6,815 bases of DNA from an uncultured Collinsella sp. (GTDB lineage: Bacteria; Actinomycetota; Coriobacteriia; Coriobacteriales; Coriobacteriaceae), in NCBI GenBank assembly GCA_900754435.1, contig CAAECT010000167.1, positions 1 through 6,815 of the forward strand, given 5' to 3'. A program made the translations under genes and the position numbers. This document shows, piece after piece, positions 1 to 6,063 of the stretch; the stretch's first letter is position 1; each line of letters begins with the position of its first letter. The notes beneath the pieces are model-generated. The model saw only the letters and a list, made by a program, of their open reading frames with translations. It did not search any database and had not been told where the DNA came from.

Positions 1-488
1 AGCGCTATCGGGCAACGCTGCCGTTCTCGCGCAAAGACATCATCTGCGCACGCTACCTGTGCATTATTGCTTTCTCGGCCGTCATGACCTGCGCCGCCGT
101 GCTTTTGAACATCATCGCCCTTCCGTTCTTCGATCCCACGGGCATTCCCTTGACGGGACAGACCGTCTTTGAGATCACAATAGCCTCCGCCGCATCGATG
201 CTCATCTCCCTCATGATGGTGTTTTTGGCTCAGCCGCTGTTCTTTCAATTTGGACACATGGAGGCGCTGCGCCTTTCCGTCGGCCTGTTTGCCCTGATGG
301 GCTGCGGTACCATGGCAATGCTGAGCTCTTCCAACCCCATTAGCAACTGGCTTATGTCGATTGCCGGAGCGAATCCCGATCCTGCCGTCCTTGGCGGTCT
401 GTGCGCAGGAATTGCCGTACTGGCGCTCGCGCTATGTGCAATCAGCTGCACCGTCAGCACCAAGGTTTATCGAGTACGCGATTTGTAG
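1..488 (+). CDS. ABC-2 type transporter permease, C-terminal part (5' end outside window)
   Basis: This is the last 161 codons of an integral membrane protein, open from the window edge (first full codon at base 3) to the TAG at 486-488. The visible part begins with the segment TLPFSRKDIICARYL. Such an L-P-x-S-R-K-[DE]-I stretch before a membrane helix is typical of ABC-2 type permeases, which form the membrane channel of exporters driven by a separate ATPase. Four hydrophobic segments follow, at about bases 57-130, 160-240, 265-330 and 390-460, and the protein ends in a short basic tail (STKVYRVRDL). The ATPase partner would be expected upstream, outside the window. The substrate cannot be read from the sequence. 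The gene converges on the ClC gene across 95 bases with no strong terminator hairpin. The family call rests on the motif and topology, so another multi-pass membrane protein is possible but less likely. Confidence 0.72.
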   Translation, partial: RYRATLPFSRKDIICARYLCIIAFSAVMTCAAVLLNIIALPFFDPTGIPLTGQTVFEITIASAASMLISLMMVFLAQPLFFQFGHMEALRLSVGLFALMGCGTMAMLSSSNPISNWLMSIAGANPDPAVLGGLCAGIAVLALALCAISCTVSTKVYRVRDL

Positions 489-583
489 CCATACGAAACT
501 TGACCCACGTAGGCCACAATCGGTCGCAATCGCCCATCCGCAAATCCATGGCAAACGGCATGTCCCCGGCGTGCGCCACCGTA

Positions 584-1882
584 CTACTTGCGCAGCGGTT
601 TGGGCAGCGGAATGCCTGCCGCAATGACGGCGGCGATGATCATGCAGACGATACCCTTGAGCGGGAAGCACATGAGCAGCAGGCCCACGACCATGACGGG
701 CTGACGCATGACGGCGCCCATCGTCGAGGCGGTGCAGACGGCGACGCAAAAGACCGGATCTGCGCCGGTGAGGATGGCAAGGCCATAGCCCAGGCTCACA
801 CCCGAGAAGATAACCGGGAAGAAGTGGCCGCCGCGCCAACCAAGGTTGATGAGGGCGGGTGTCAGCATGGCCTTAACAAGACCGGTCGCGATAAGCACGC
901 CAGCGGGAATGGTCAGATAGGTTTCCATGAGCACATCGGCCTGGGTCTCGCCGGCAAACATGGTGTAGGGCAGGACCGTGCCACAGATGGCGAGCGCCAG
1001 GCCGGCCAGCATGGCCTTGACGACCGGGCGCTCCCCTATTGCATGGGACAGTGTCTCGCTTGCATGCTCAGAGACAAAGTACAGCCAACCGCATACGGTG
1101 CCGACCAACGCCAGCGGAATGAGCCAGACAAGTTCCAGGTTACCCACCTGGGCGGCCTCGAACCTGGGCATGCCCATGCCGCCGCCCATAAGCTGGCCGA
1201 GCAGCAGATAGGTGCCCAGACCGCCGGCAATCGCGATGCCGTAGACCACGGTCTTTTGCGCCTTGGGCAGCTTGATGGTGATCTCATCGGACGCGGAGTC
1301 CTCGCCAGCGCCCTGGCCGTCGGCGCTACCGGCGAGCGGCGCCACAAAGCCAAACACGGGCGCGGTAAAGAGCGCCGTCAGGGCAGCCTGGGTGCCCAGC
1401 AGCGTGAGCTCCCTAAACTCGGCGCCAAAGCGACGCATGCGGTCGCCGACCCAGCTGCACAGACCCGCGATAACTCCGGTCAGGCCGGCCTCCGGTCCAA
1501 TACTTCCGCCAAACAGCAGCGGCAGCAATGCCGCAAGCGAAAGCTTGCCGAGGTTGTCGTACGGGTAGCGACCGTCTTGTTTAACCTTGGCCATCACCTG
1601 GTTGAGGTCATCGGTCTTGGTGCCCGTAATCTTTTCGTACAGACCGATCAGCAGGCCGCCCAGCAAGCAGACAAAAAACGGGTACGGCAGAAAACCGAAC
1701 GGGCCGCTCGCGAGTTCAGGCGAAGCGACGCCCAGCGCGTGCGGAATCTCGGTCCATAGATAGTCGACACCGTGCTCCATCGCAAAAAAGAACAGCCAGA
1801 CCGCGGCGCCTGCGAACGCACCGGTCACGGCAACGCTCACTAAAAACAGCGCACGGTTTTTGGGTTTTGCAAGACTATCCAT
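584..1882 (-). CDS. Divergent ClC-family chloride channel or Cl-/H+ transporter
   Basis: A 432-residue polytopic membrane protein that probably moves chloride or another small anion across the cytoplasmic membrane. Two ClC signatures are visible. GGSIGPEAGL (residues 125-134) corresponds to the GREGP region, and its E131 is the likely gating glutamate. GGHFFPVIFSG (351-361) corresponds to the GxFxP loop of the anion site. The first classic motif, GSGIP, is not recognisable: the equivalent stretch before residue 110 reads DDLNQVMAKVKQDG, as in YfeO-like ClC homologues. A polar, acidic insert (about 184-200) separates the two halves. The length is normal for a bacterial ClC without CBS domains. 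The start is supported by GGGAGGT (1887-1893) close upstream of ATG. It is the last gene of a minus-strand K+ channel/LOG/ClC cluster. Channel versus antiporter, and Cl- versus F-, cannot be decided from the sequence. Confidence 0.92.
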   Translation of the reverse strand: MDSLAKPKNRALFLVSVAVTGAFAGAAVWLFFFAMEHGVDYLWTEIPHALGVASPELASGPFGFLPYPFFVCLLGGLLIGLYEKITGTKTDDLNQVMAKVKQDGRYPYDNLGKLSLAALLPLLFGGSIGPEAGLTGVIAGLCSWVGDRMRRFGAEFRELTLLGTQAALTALFTAPVFGFVAPLAGSADGQGAGEDSASDEITIKLPKAQKTVVYGIAIAGGLGTYLLLGQLMGGGMGMPRFEAAQVGNLELVWLIPLALVGTVCGWLYFVSEHASETLSHAIGERPVVKAMLAGLALAICGTVLPYTMFAGETQADVLMETYLTIPAGVLIATGLVKAMLTPALINLGWRGGHFFPVIFSGVSLGYGLAILTGADPVFCVAVCTASTMGAVMRQPVMVVGLLLMCFPLKGIVCMIIAAVIAAGIPLPKPLRK

Positions 1883-1894
1883 CGGGACCTCCCG
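1883..1894 (-). promoter_or_regulatory. Ribosome binding site of the ClC gene within a short hairpin
   Basis: Read on the minus strand, the twelve bases before the ATG are CGGGAGGTCCCG. This contains the Shine-Dalgarno core GGGAGGT and is also self-complementary, with CGGG pairing to CCCG around an AGGU loop. It supports the start codon at 1882. The hairpin could modestly lower translation by holding part of the ribosome binding site, but a 4-bp stem may also be chance in GC-rich DNA. Confidence 0.5.
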
Positions 1895-1921
1895 TGGTCA
1901 AATTCGGCAAAGATACGTTTT

Positions 1922-1927
1922 ATTGTA
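1922..1927 (-). promoter_or_regulatory. Possible -10 box for the ClC gene
   Basis: TACAAT on the minus strand differs from TATAAT at one position. It would place a transcription start near 1915, about 33 bases before the ATG. No good -35 hexamer lies at 16-18 bases spacing. TTGGCT (1948-1953) is 20 bases away, which is too far for a standard sigma-70 promoter. The box is therefore a weak candidate for independent transcription of the ClC gene. Confidence 0.3.
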
Positions 1928-1953
1928 GAGCGAGCGTTACCCGAACGAGCCAA

Positions 1954-1972
1954 CCGTCTGCGCCGCAAACGG
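1954..1972 (-). other. Weak stem-loop between the LOG and ClC genes
   Basis: CCGT (1954-1957) pairs with ACGG (1969-1972), then after one mismatch TGC pairs with GCA around a GCC loop. It lies 35-54 bases after the LOG stop codon on the minus strand. No T-run follows, so it is at most a poor terminator or attenuator between the two genes. Confidence 0.22.
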
Positions 1973-2007
1973 CACCATTGGGAGTCATAGTGGGGCAGGC
2001 TCAAGAC

Positions 2008-2541
2008 TTATCCGTTGATAATCGAGGCAATCTCGCGCAAATCGTCGGCAAAGTAGATGCCGTGCTGGCGCCTCGGGCTCGAAAGCCCTTTATCAATCAT
2101 GTGCTCGAGCAACGCCTTAAGATCGTTGTAGTAGCCCCCAAGGTTGTACAGAATGCACGGCGCATCGAGATGCCCCAACGACACGGCGGACATGACCTCG
2201 GCAATCTCCTCGAGCGTACCCGTCCCACCGGGAAAGGCGATGAACGCGTCACCGAGCTCAATCATCTTGGCCTTGCGTTCGGCCATGTCACTCGTCACGA
2301 TGAGGTCGTCGATACCGTCATGTTGAAACTCGGCCTCGATAAAAAAGCTCGGTTCAACACCCGTCACGTGTCCACCTGCCTCGAGTACGCTATCGGCGAG
2401 CGCACCCATCAGACCCGACTTGGACCCGCCGTATACCAACGCGTGTCCGTTAGCGCCAATCCAGTCGCCCAGCTCCTGCACCGCGGGCAGAAACGCCGGG
2501 TCATTGCCGACGCTGGCACCCAGGTATACCGTGATATTCAT
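2008..2541 (-). CDS. LOG-family (TIGR00730) nucleoside 5'-monophosphate phosphoribohydrolase
   Basis: A 177-residue soluble Rossmann-fold protein of the LOG/lysine-decarboxylase-like family. Characterised members hydrolyse purine or cytokinin riboside 5'-monophosphates to the free base plus ribose 5-phosphate. The family hallmarks are all present: YLGAS at the N-terminus, YGGSKSGLMG (37-46), the arginine-bearing MAERK (86-90), and PGGTGTLEE (104-112), which fits the PGGxGTxxE motif with its catalytic glutamate. The length matches short bacterial LOG proteins. The ATG start at 2541 has a strong ribosome binding site, GAGGGGG (2549-2555), seven bases upstream. It lies 36 bases behind the potassium channel gene on the same strand, so co-transcription is likely. 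In a gut bacterium the role is probably nucleotide salvage or turnover, not plant hormone production. The family call is firm, but the substrate is unknown. Confidence 0.94.
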   Translation of the reverse strand: MNITVYLGASVGNDPAFLPAVQELGDWIGANGHALVYGGSKSGLMGALADSVLEAGGHVTGVEPSFFIEAEFQHDGIDDLIVTSDMAERKAKMIELGDAFIAFPGGTGTLEEIAEVMSAVSLGHLDAPCILYNLGGYYNDLKALLEHMIDKGLSSPRRQHGIYFADDLREIASIING

Positions 2542-2577
2542 ATTCAGTCCCCCTCGTCGTGACGCGCGGCGCCCGTT

Positions 2578-3003
2578 CTAGCGTTGGCGTCGGCGATATT
2601 CGCGCACACGGCGCGATAGGTCGGCAAGCTCGTCACGATCGAGCTCTTCCAAATGCTCCAGATCATCCATAAAGCGCGCCATGGTGTCCTTTTGGCGCAT
2701 CTTGATGAGCGTGTTGCAGTAGTTCACCGCCACGCCCGTGAGCATGGCGATGTAGAAGATGCTGATGACGCTCAAAACGACGGTGATAGCGCGGGCAACC
2801 GGCGTCTCGGCCGGGATATCACCGAAGCCGATCGTCGATACGGTCTCAAAGCTAAACCAGAGGCCGTCGCCAAACGTAAGGGTCGTGGGCTCGGACAGCC
2901 AGACGGCCGTCGAGCACAGCAGATAGAAGACGAGAAACAGGCCCGTGATGCGCGCAAAGCCAGCCTGGCGCAACACGTCGGCAAGCGTCCTCAACTTGTT
3001 CAT
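2578..3003 (-). CDS. Small two-transmembrane potassium channel (Ion_trans_2 type)
   Basis: A 141-residue protein with the layout of a minimal K+ channel subunit, which would work as a tetramer in the cytoplasmic membrane. A first helix (about residues 18-36) is followed by the pore region FGDGLWFSFETVSTIGFGD. Its selectivity filter TIGFGD is at 57-62. A second helix (about 69-94) leads to a charged, probably helical cytoplasmic tail (100-141) ending in RRRQR. There is no RCK/TrkA-N regulatory domain, so gating may lie in the tail or a partner. The ATG at 3003 is chosen because AAGGGG (3009-3014) lies five bases upstream. A longer reading from 3081 would run into the inverted repeat, has no good ribosome binding site, and adds a non-hydrophobic leader. 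It heads the cluster with the LOG and ClC genes. It is divergent from the kinase gene. Confidence 0.9.
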   Translation of the reverse strand: MNKLRTLADVLRQAGFARITGLFLVFYLLCSTAVWLSEPTTLTFGDGLWFSFETVSTIGFGDIPAETPVARAITVVLSVISIFYIAMLTGVAVNYCNTLIKMRQKDTMARFMDDLEHLEELDRDELADLSRRVREYRRRQR

Positions 3004-3074
3004 CGCGACCCCTTTTCCCAGACGCCCAATCACATTCGCTCGGTATTGTCCCACGCCTCCCCCGCAAACGGAAC

Positions 3075-3130
3075 TAGTCATTGGGGACGTTCTTAACTGA
3101 CTAGTCGTTTAAGAACGTCCCCAATGACTA
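3075..3130. repeat. Perfect 22-bp inverted repeat with 12-base spacer, REP/REPIN-like
   Basis: The left arm (3075-3096) and right arm (3109-3130) are exact reverse complements over 22 bases. Each contains the block GGGGACGTTCTTAA or its complement. The 12-base spacer (3097-3108) contains a further 8-bp palindrome, GACTAGTC (3099-3106), and the same ACTAGTC string begins just before the left arm at 3073. On the minus strand the element begins with GTAG (complement of 3128-3131), a tetranucleotide that precedes many REP palindromes. It lies between two genes that both read away from it and has no T-run, so a terminator is unlikely. A dispersed palindromic element such as a REPIN, mobilised in trans by a REP-associated tyrosine transposase, is the best explanation. 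The single copy here cannot prove dispersal. A regulatory role as an operator for the divergent promoters is the alternative. Confidence 0.85.
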
Positions 3131-3153
3131 CCTAACCGTTTAGCGGTGCGGCG

Positions 3154-3182
3154 GCTGAATGGGCAGGCTGAGCTGGTATCCT
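3154..3182 (+). promoter_or_regulatory. Candidate extended -10 promoter for the hybrid kinase gene
   Basis: TGGTATCCT (3174-3182) fits an extended -10 element (TGn followed by a -10 hexamer, here TATCCT). CTGAAT (3154-3159) sits 17 bases upstream as a poor -35. Transcription would start near 3189, after the ATG at 3184 but before the GTG at 3217. It lies just downstream of the inverted repeat. The match is moderate and untested. Confidence 0.38.
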
Positions 3183-3206
3183 TATGCGAAACTGTCTCAA
3201 CTCGAT

Positions 3207-3210
3207 AGGA
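3207..3210 (+). promoter_or_regulatory. Ribosome binding site that selects the GTG start of the kinase
   Basis: AGGA lies six bases before GTG at 3217-3219. The in-frame ATG at 3184 has no comparable purine-rich site at proper spacing. The GTG start also gives a compact signal peptide without an 11-residue leader. Confidence 0.6.
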
Positions 3211-3216
3211 TTTCAT

Positions 3217-6021
3217 GTGAAACCTTCCGCCGTCCTTCGCTTGGCTCTATATCGCACCCTGGCCGTCGCGCTTGCCGCGCTCGCCATACTGAGCGCCGTC
3301 ATGCCCGCCCCCGCCTTTGCCGCCGCCTCCGACCAGCAGGTCAAGACGGTCCGCGTTGGCTGGCTCGTCAACAACAAAGGCTTCCAGGAAGGCATGCCGG
3401 GCGAGCGACTCTCGGGGTGGGGCTACGAGTACCTCCAGACCCTCTCGTATTACACAAAGGGCTGGCAATACGAATACGTTAGCGGCACCTTCTCCGAGCT
3501 TATGGACATGCTCGAAGCAGGCGAAATCGACCTCATGCCCAACATCTCGTATTCGGCAGAACGCGAGCAGAAGCTGCTCTTTTCCTCGAACCCCGAGGGC
3601 ACCGAGCGCTACTACATCTACGCCAGGCCCGACCGCGACGATCTGGCCAAGGGTGACCCCCAGGCGCTCCAAGGCCTCACCATCGGCTGCAACTCTGGCG
3701 TTATGCAAACTATCGTCGGCCAGCAGTGGCTCGCCGACGAAGGCGTCACCTGCACCTATAAAGAAATCGACACCGGCAGCGCCCTCTTTGAGGCGCTTGC
3801 AGACGGCGAGGTCGACGCCGTCATCATGAACGATACCATTTCGTCGCCCGATGCGTCACCCATGTTCTACGTAGGCTCGAGCGACTACTATTTTGCCGTT
3901 CCCAAAAGCCGCCCCGATCTGATGAACGACATCAACGCCGCCATGACGACCATCGCCCGCGATAACCCGCGCTATAACGAGGAAGTCAAATCGAGTTACT
4001 CGACCCAAAACAGTGGCTCGTCATCGCTCACCGGCCCCGAGACCACCTGGCTCAAAGCAAACGGCAATACCATCACGCTCGGCTATCTTAAAAACCAACT
4101 TCCCTACTGCACGCAAAATGACGACGGCGAGATGGAAGGATCGCTCGCCTCGCTTGCAACGACGTTGCACGACAAGTTTGGTATTACGGTCAAAACAATC
4201 GCACTCTCGAACAACAGGCAAATGATCAAAGCCCTTTCCAACGGAACCATCGATGTCGCCCTGCCATTGTTTCGCGACTACTGGCTCGCCGAGCAGACAG
4301 GAGTCATCCAGTCAAACTCGATGGGAACGGTTTCGCTGACCGCCATTCACAGTGGCAAAAACCTGAACAGCGACCTTAAGAACATCGCTTGTACAAAGAG
4401 CACAATCGTTAACCGTTTTGAGCTCGAAAGTCTCTTCCCGAACGCAACAGTAACCGAGTACTCGAATGACGGCGAGGTGCTCAAAGCCCTCAATGAGGGG
4501 AAGGCACGTTGCATCATTGTCCCCAGCACGCGCCTGGAAACTCTCCGCGACACCTACGACATCGAGGATTTCGAAACACAGGAACTCACCAACACGGCGC
4601 AGCTATCGTGTTTAATTTCGCGCGGCAAGCCCGAGCTGCTGGGAATCATCAATAAGGGCATCGTCAATGCAGGTGAATCGCTCTCTGCAAACAGCTATTT
4701 CCCCACATCGTACTCGGCGCAAGAATCGGACACGTTCCAGTTTTTCTATCGTAACCGCACCGCCATTGCGACTGTTATCATCTGCATCTTGCTCACCAGC
4801 ATCGCCATCCTTGTCTGGTCGCTTTACCGCGCACAGGAGGAACGGCAGAAAGCTGATGCCGCCAACGCCGCCAAAACCGCTTTCCTCACGCGCATGAGCC
4901 ACGACATCCGCACGCCGCTCAACGGCATCCTAGGCCTTATCGAAATTGAGGAATTGAGAGAAGGCGACATGCAGGTCGCCCGCGAAAGCCGCGCCAAGGC
5001 GCGCGTTGCCGCCAATCACCTGCTGTCACTGATTAACGACATCCTCGAGATGGGCAGGATCGAGGAGTGCAAAGTGACGCTCGAGCACGAATCATTCAAC
5101 CTTAAAGAGCTGTGCGACAATGCGCTCGTACTGTGCAAGCTCCGCGCATCGGACCGCGGCATAACCATGCTCGACACCAGCGAGCCCTACGCTGTCGACC
5201 AATATATGATCGGCAGCCCCACCCATATTCGGCAGATCCTTGTCAACCTGCTCGACAACAGCATCAAGTACAACAAGCACGGAGGCACCGTCACGTTCTC
5301 ATCGACCATCAAACCGGTCGACGACGAGCACGCCGTGTTTTGCTTTAGCGTCTCGGATACCGGCATTGGTATGACGCCCGAGTTTTTGACGCACATTTAC
5401 GAGCCGTTTGCCCAGGAAGGCGACGATGCGCGCAGCAAGTTCCAAGGAACCGGCATTGGCATGTCTATCGTCAAATCGCTCATCGATATGATGGGCGGCA
5501 CGATTGAGATTTCGAGTGAGGTTGGCGCGGGAAGCACGTTCAACGTCCAGATACCGCTCGATATCGACAAGAACCCTCAGGCAAAAGAACGTGCGTCCAA
5601 GCAGACATACAGTTGCTCGCTTGCCGGCATGAACGTCCTTTTGGCAGAAGACAACGAGCTCAATGCCGAAATTGCCCAGGCTCTACTCGAAAGCGAAGGC
5701 ATCGTCGTAACGCGCGCCGTCGACGGCAACAAAGCAGTCGACCTATACGTTAGTCGTCCCGCCGGCAGCTTCGATGCGATCCTGATGGACATCATGATGC
5801 CGGGCATGGATGGCTACGAGGCAACCCGCGCGATTCGTCTGAGCGAAAAGGCCGATGCAGCCGACATCCCCATCATCGCGCTCACTGCCAACGCCTTCAA
5901 CGAGGACGCCAAGGCGGCACACGATGCCGGTATGAACGCCCATCTGCCCAAACCGCTCGACTTTAACAAGCTCAAAAACATACTCGCCCGCATCAAGAAA
6001 TACGGATCCGTTTCGCTATAG
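3217..6021 (+). CDS. Hybrid sensor histidine kinase with tandem periplasmic solute-binding domains
   Basis: A membrane sensor of BvgS/EvgS-like layout, 934 residues from the GTG at 3217 (945 from the ATG at 3184). An N-terminal signal peptide ends in APAFA (31-35). Two type-3 solute-binding (Venus-flytrap) domains follow, at about 44-264 and 284-497. The first contains the family stretch DLMPNISYSAER. One TM helix (about 515-537) and a charged signalling helix lead to the kinase core: H box with phospho-acceptor H562 in MSHDIRTPLNG, N box NLLDNSIKY (from N677), G1 DTGIGM (714-719), G2 GTGIGM (744-749). A receiver domain (about 804-925) has E811/D812, phospho-acceptor D858 in LMDIMMPGMDG, T890 and K912. 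All catalytic residues are present. There is no PAS domain and no C-terminal HPt, so relay to DNA needs partners in trans. Ligands are probably small polar molecules such as amino acids; this is inferred from the domain family only. The NimA-like gene follows after 42 bases. Confidence 0.96.
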   Translation: MKPSAVLRLALYRTLAVALAALAILSAVMPAPAFAAASDQQVKTVRVGWLVNNKGFQEGMPGERLSGWGYEYLQTLSYYTKGWQYEYVSGTFSELMDMLEAGEIDLMPNISYSAEREQKLLFSSNPEGTERYYIYARPDRDDLAKGDPQALQGLTIGCNSGVMQTIVGQQWLADEGVTCTYKEIDTGSALFEALADGEVDAVIMNDTISSPDASPMFYVGSSDYYFAVPKSRPDLMNDINAAMTTIARDNPRYNEEVKSSYSTQNSGSSSLTGPETTWLKANGNTITLGYLKNQLPYCTQNDDGEMEGSLASLATTLHDKFGITVKTIALSNNRQMIKALSNGTIDVALPLFRDYWLAEQTGVIQSNSMGTVSLTAIHSGKNLNSDLKNIACTKSTIVNRFELESLFPNATVTEYSNDGEVLKALNEGKARCIIVPSTRLETLRDTYDIEDFETQELTNTAQLSCLISRGKPELLGIINKGIVNAGESLSANSYFPTSYSAQESDTFQFFYRNRTAIATVIICILLTSIAILVWSLYRAQEERQKADAANAAKTAFLTRMSHDIRTPLNGILGLIEIEELREGDMQVARESRAKARVAANHLLSLINDILEMGRIEECKVTLEHESFNLKELCDNALVLCKLRASDRGITMLDTSEPYAVDQYMIGSPTHIRQILVNLLDNSIKYNKHGGTVTFSSTIKPVDDEHAVFCFSVSDTGIGMTPEFLTHIYEPFAQEGDDARSKFQGTGIGMSIVKSLIDMMGGTIEISSEVGAGSTFNVQIPLDIDKNPQAKERASKQTYSCSLAGMNVLLAEDNELNAEIAQALLESEGIVVTRAVDGNKAVDLYVSRPAGSFDAILMDIMMPGMDGYEATRAIRLSEKADAADIPIIALTANAFNEDAKAAHDAGMNAHLPKPLDFNKLKNILARIKKYGSVSL

Positions 6022-6051
6022 TTTGTGCTCAACCACCATGCACAGCCAGAA

Positions 6052-6055
6052 AGGA
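6052..6055 (+). promoter_or_regulatory. Ribosome binding site deciding the start of the NimA-like gene
   Basis: AGGA within AAAGGAAG lies eight bases before the ATG at 6064. An in-frame GTG at 6025, four bases after the kinase stop, has no such site and would add a 13-residue leader (MLNHHAQPERKPT) not expected in this family. Confidence 0.7.
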
Positions 6056-6063
6056 AGCCAACG

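Noticed and set aside
558..574. Possible terminator hairpin GCATG...CGTGC between the permease and ClC genes
   Set aside because: Only five base pairs including a G-T pair, with no T-run. Pairing of this size is common by chance in GC-rich DNA.
401..1759. A 452-codon open frame on the plus strand, antisense to the ClC gene
   Set aside because: Its product is rich in Q, H, R and D, has no family motif, starts inside the permease gene, and lies fully opposite a gene with clear ClC motifs. It is a by-product of GC-rich codon use.
1867..2562. A 231-codon open frame on the plus strand over the LOG gene
   Set aside because: It lies opposite a gene with all LOG motifs and a strong ribosome binding site, and its own product shows no recognisable domain.
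3004..3081. Longer K+ channel reading starting at 3081 (MTSSVCGGGVGQ...)
   Set aside because: It would begin inside the inverted repeat and has no proper ribosome binding site, while the ATG at 3003 has AAGGGG five bases upstream.
3075..3130. Inverted repeat as an intrinsic terminator
   Set aside because: It is upstream of both neighbouring genes and no T-run follows either arm.
3135..3147. ACCG-TTTAG-CGGT mini-hairpin downstream of the inverted repeat
   Set aside because: A four-base stem is too short to separate from chance and has no related site nearby.
6025..6063. GTG start for the NimA-like gene at 6025
   Set aside because: It lies four bases after the kinase stop without a good site, while AAAGGAAG precedes the ATG at 6064, where the family's usual N-terminus begins.
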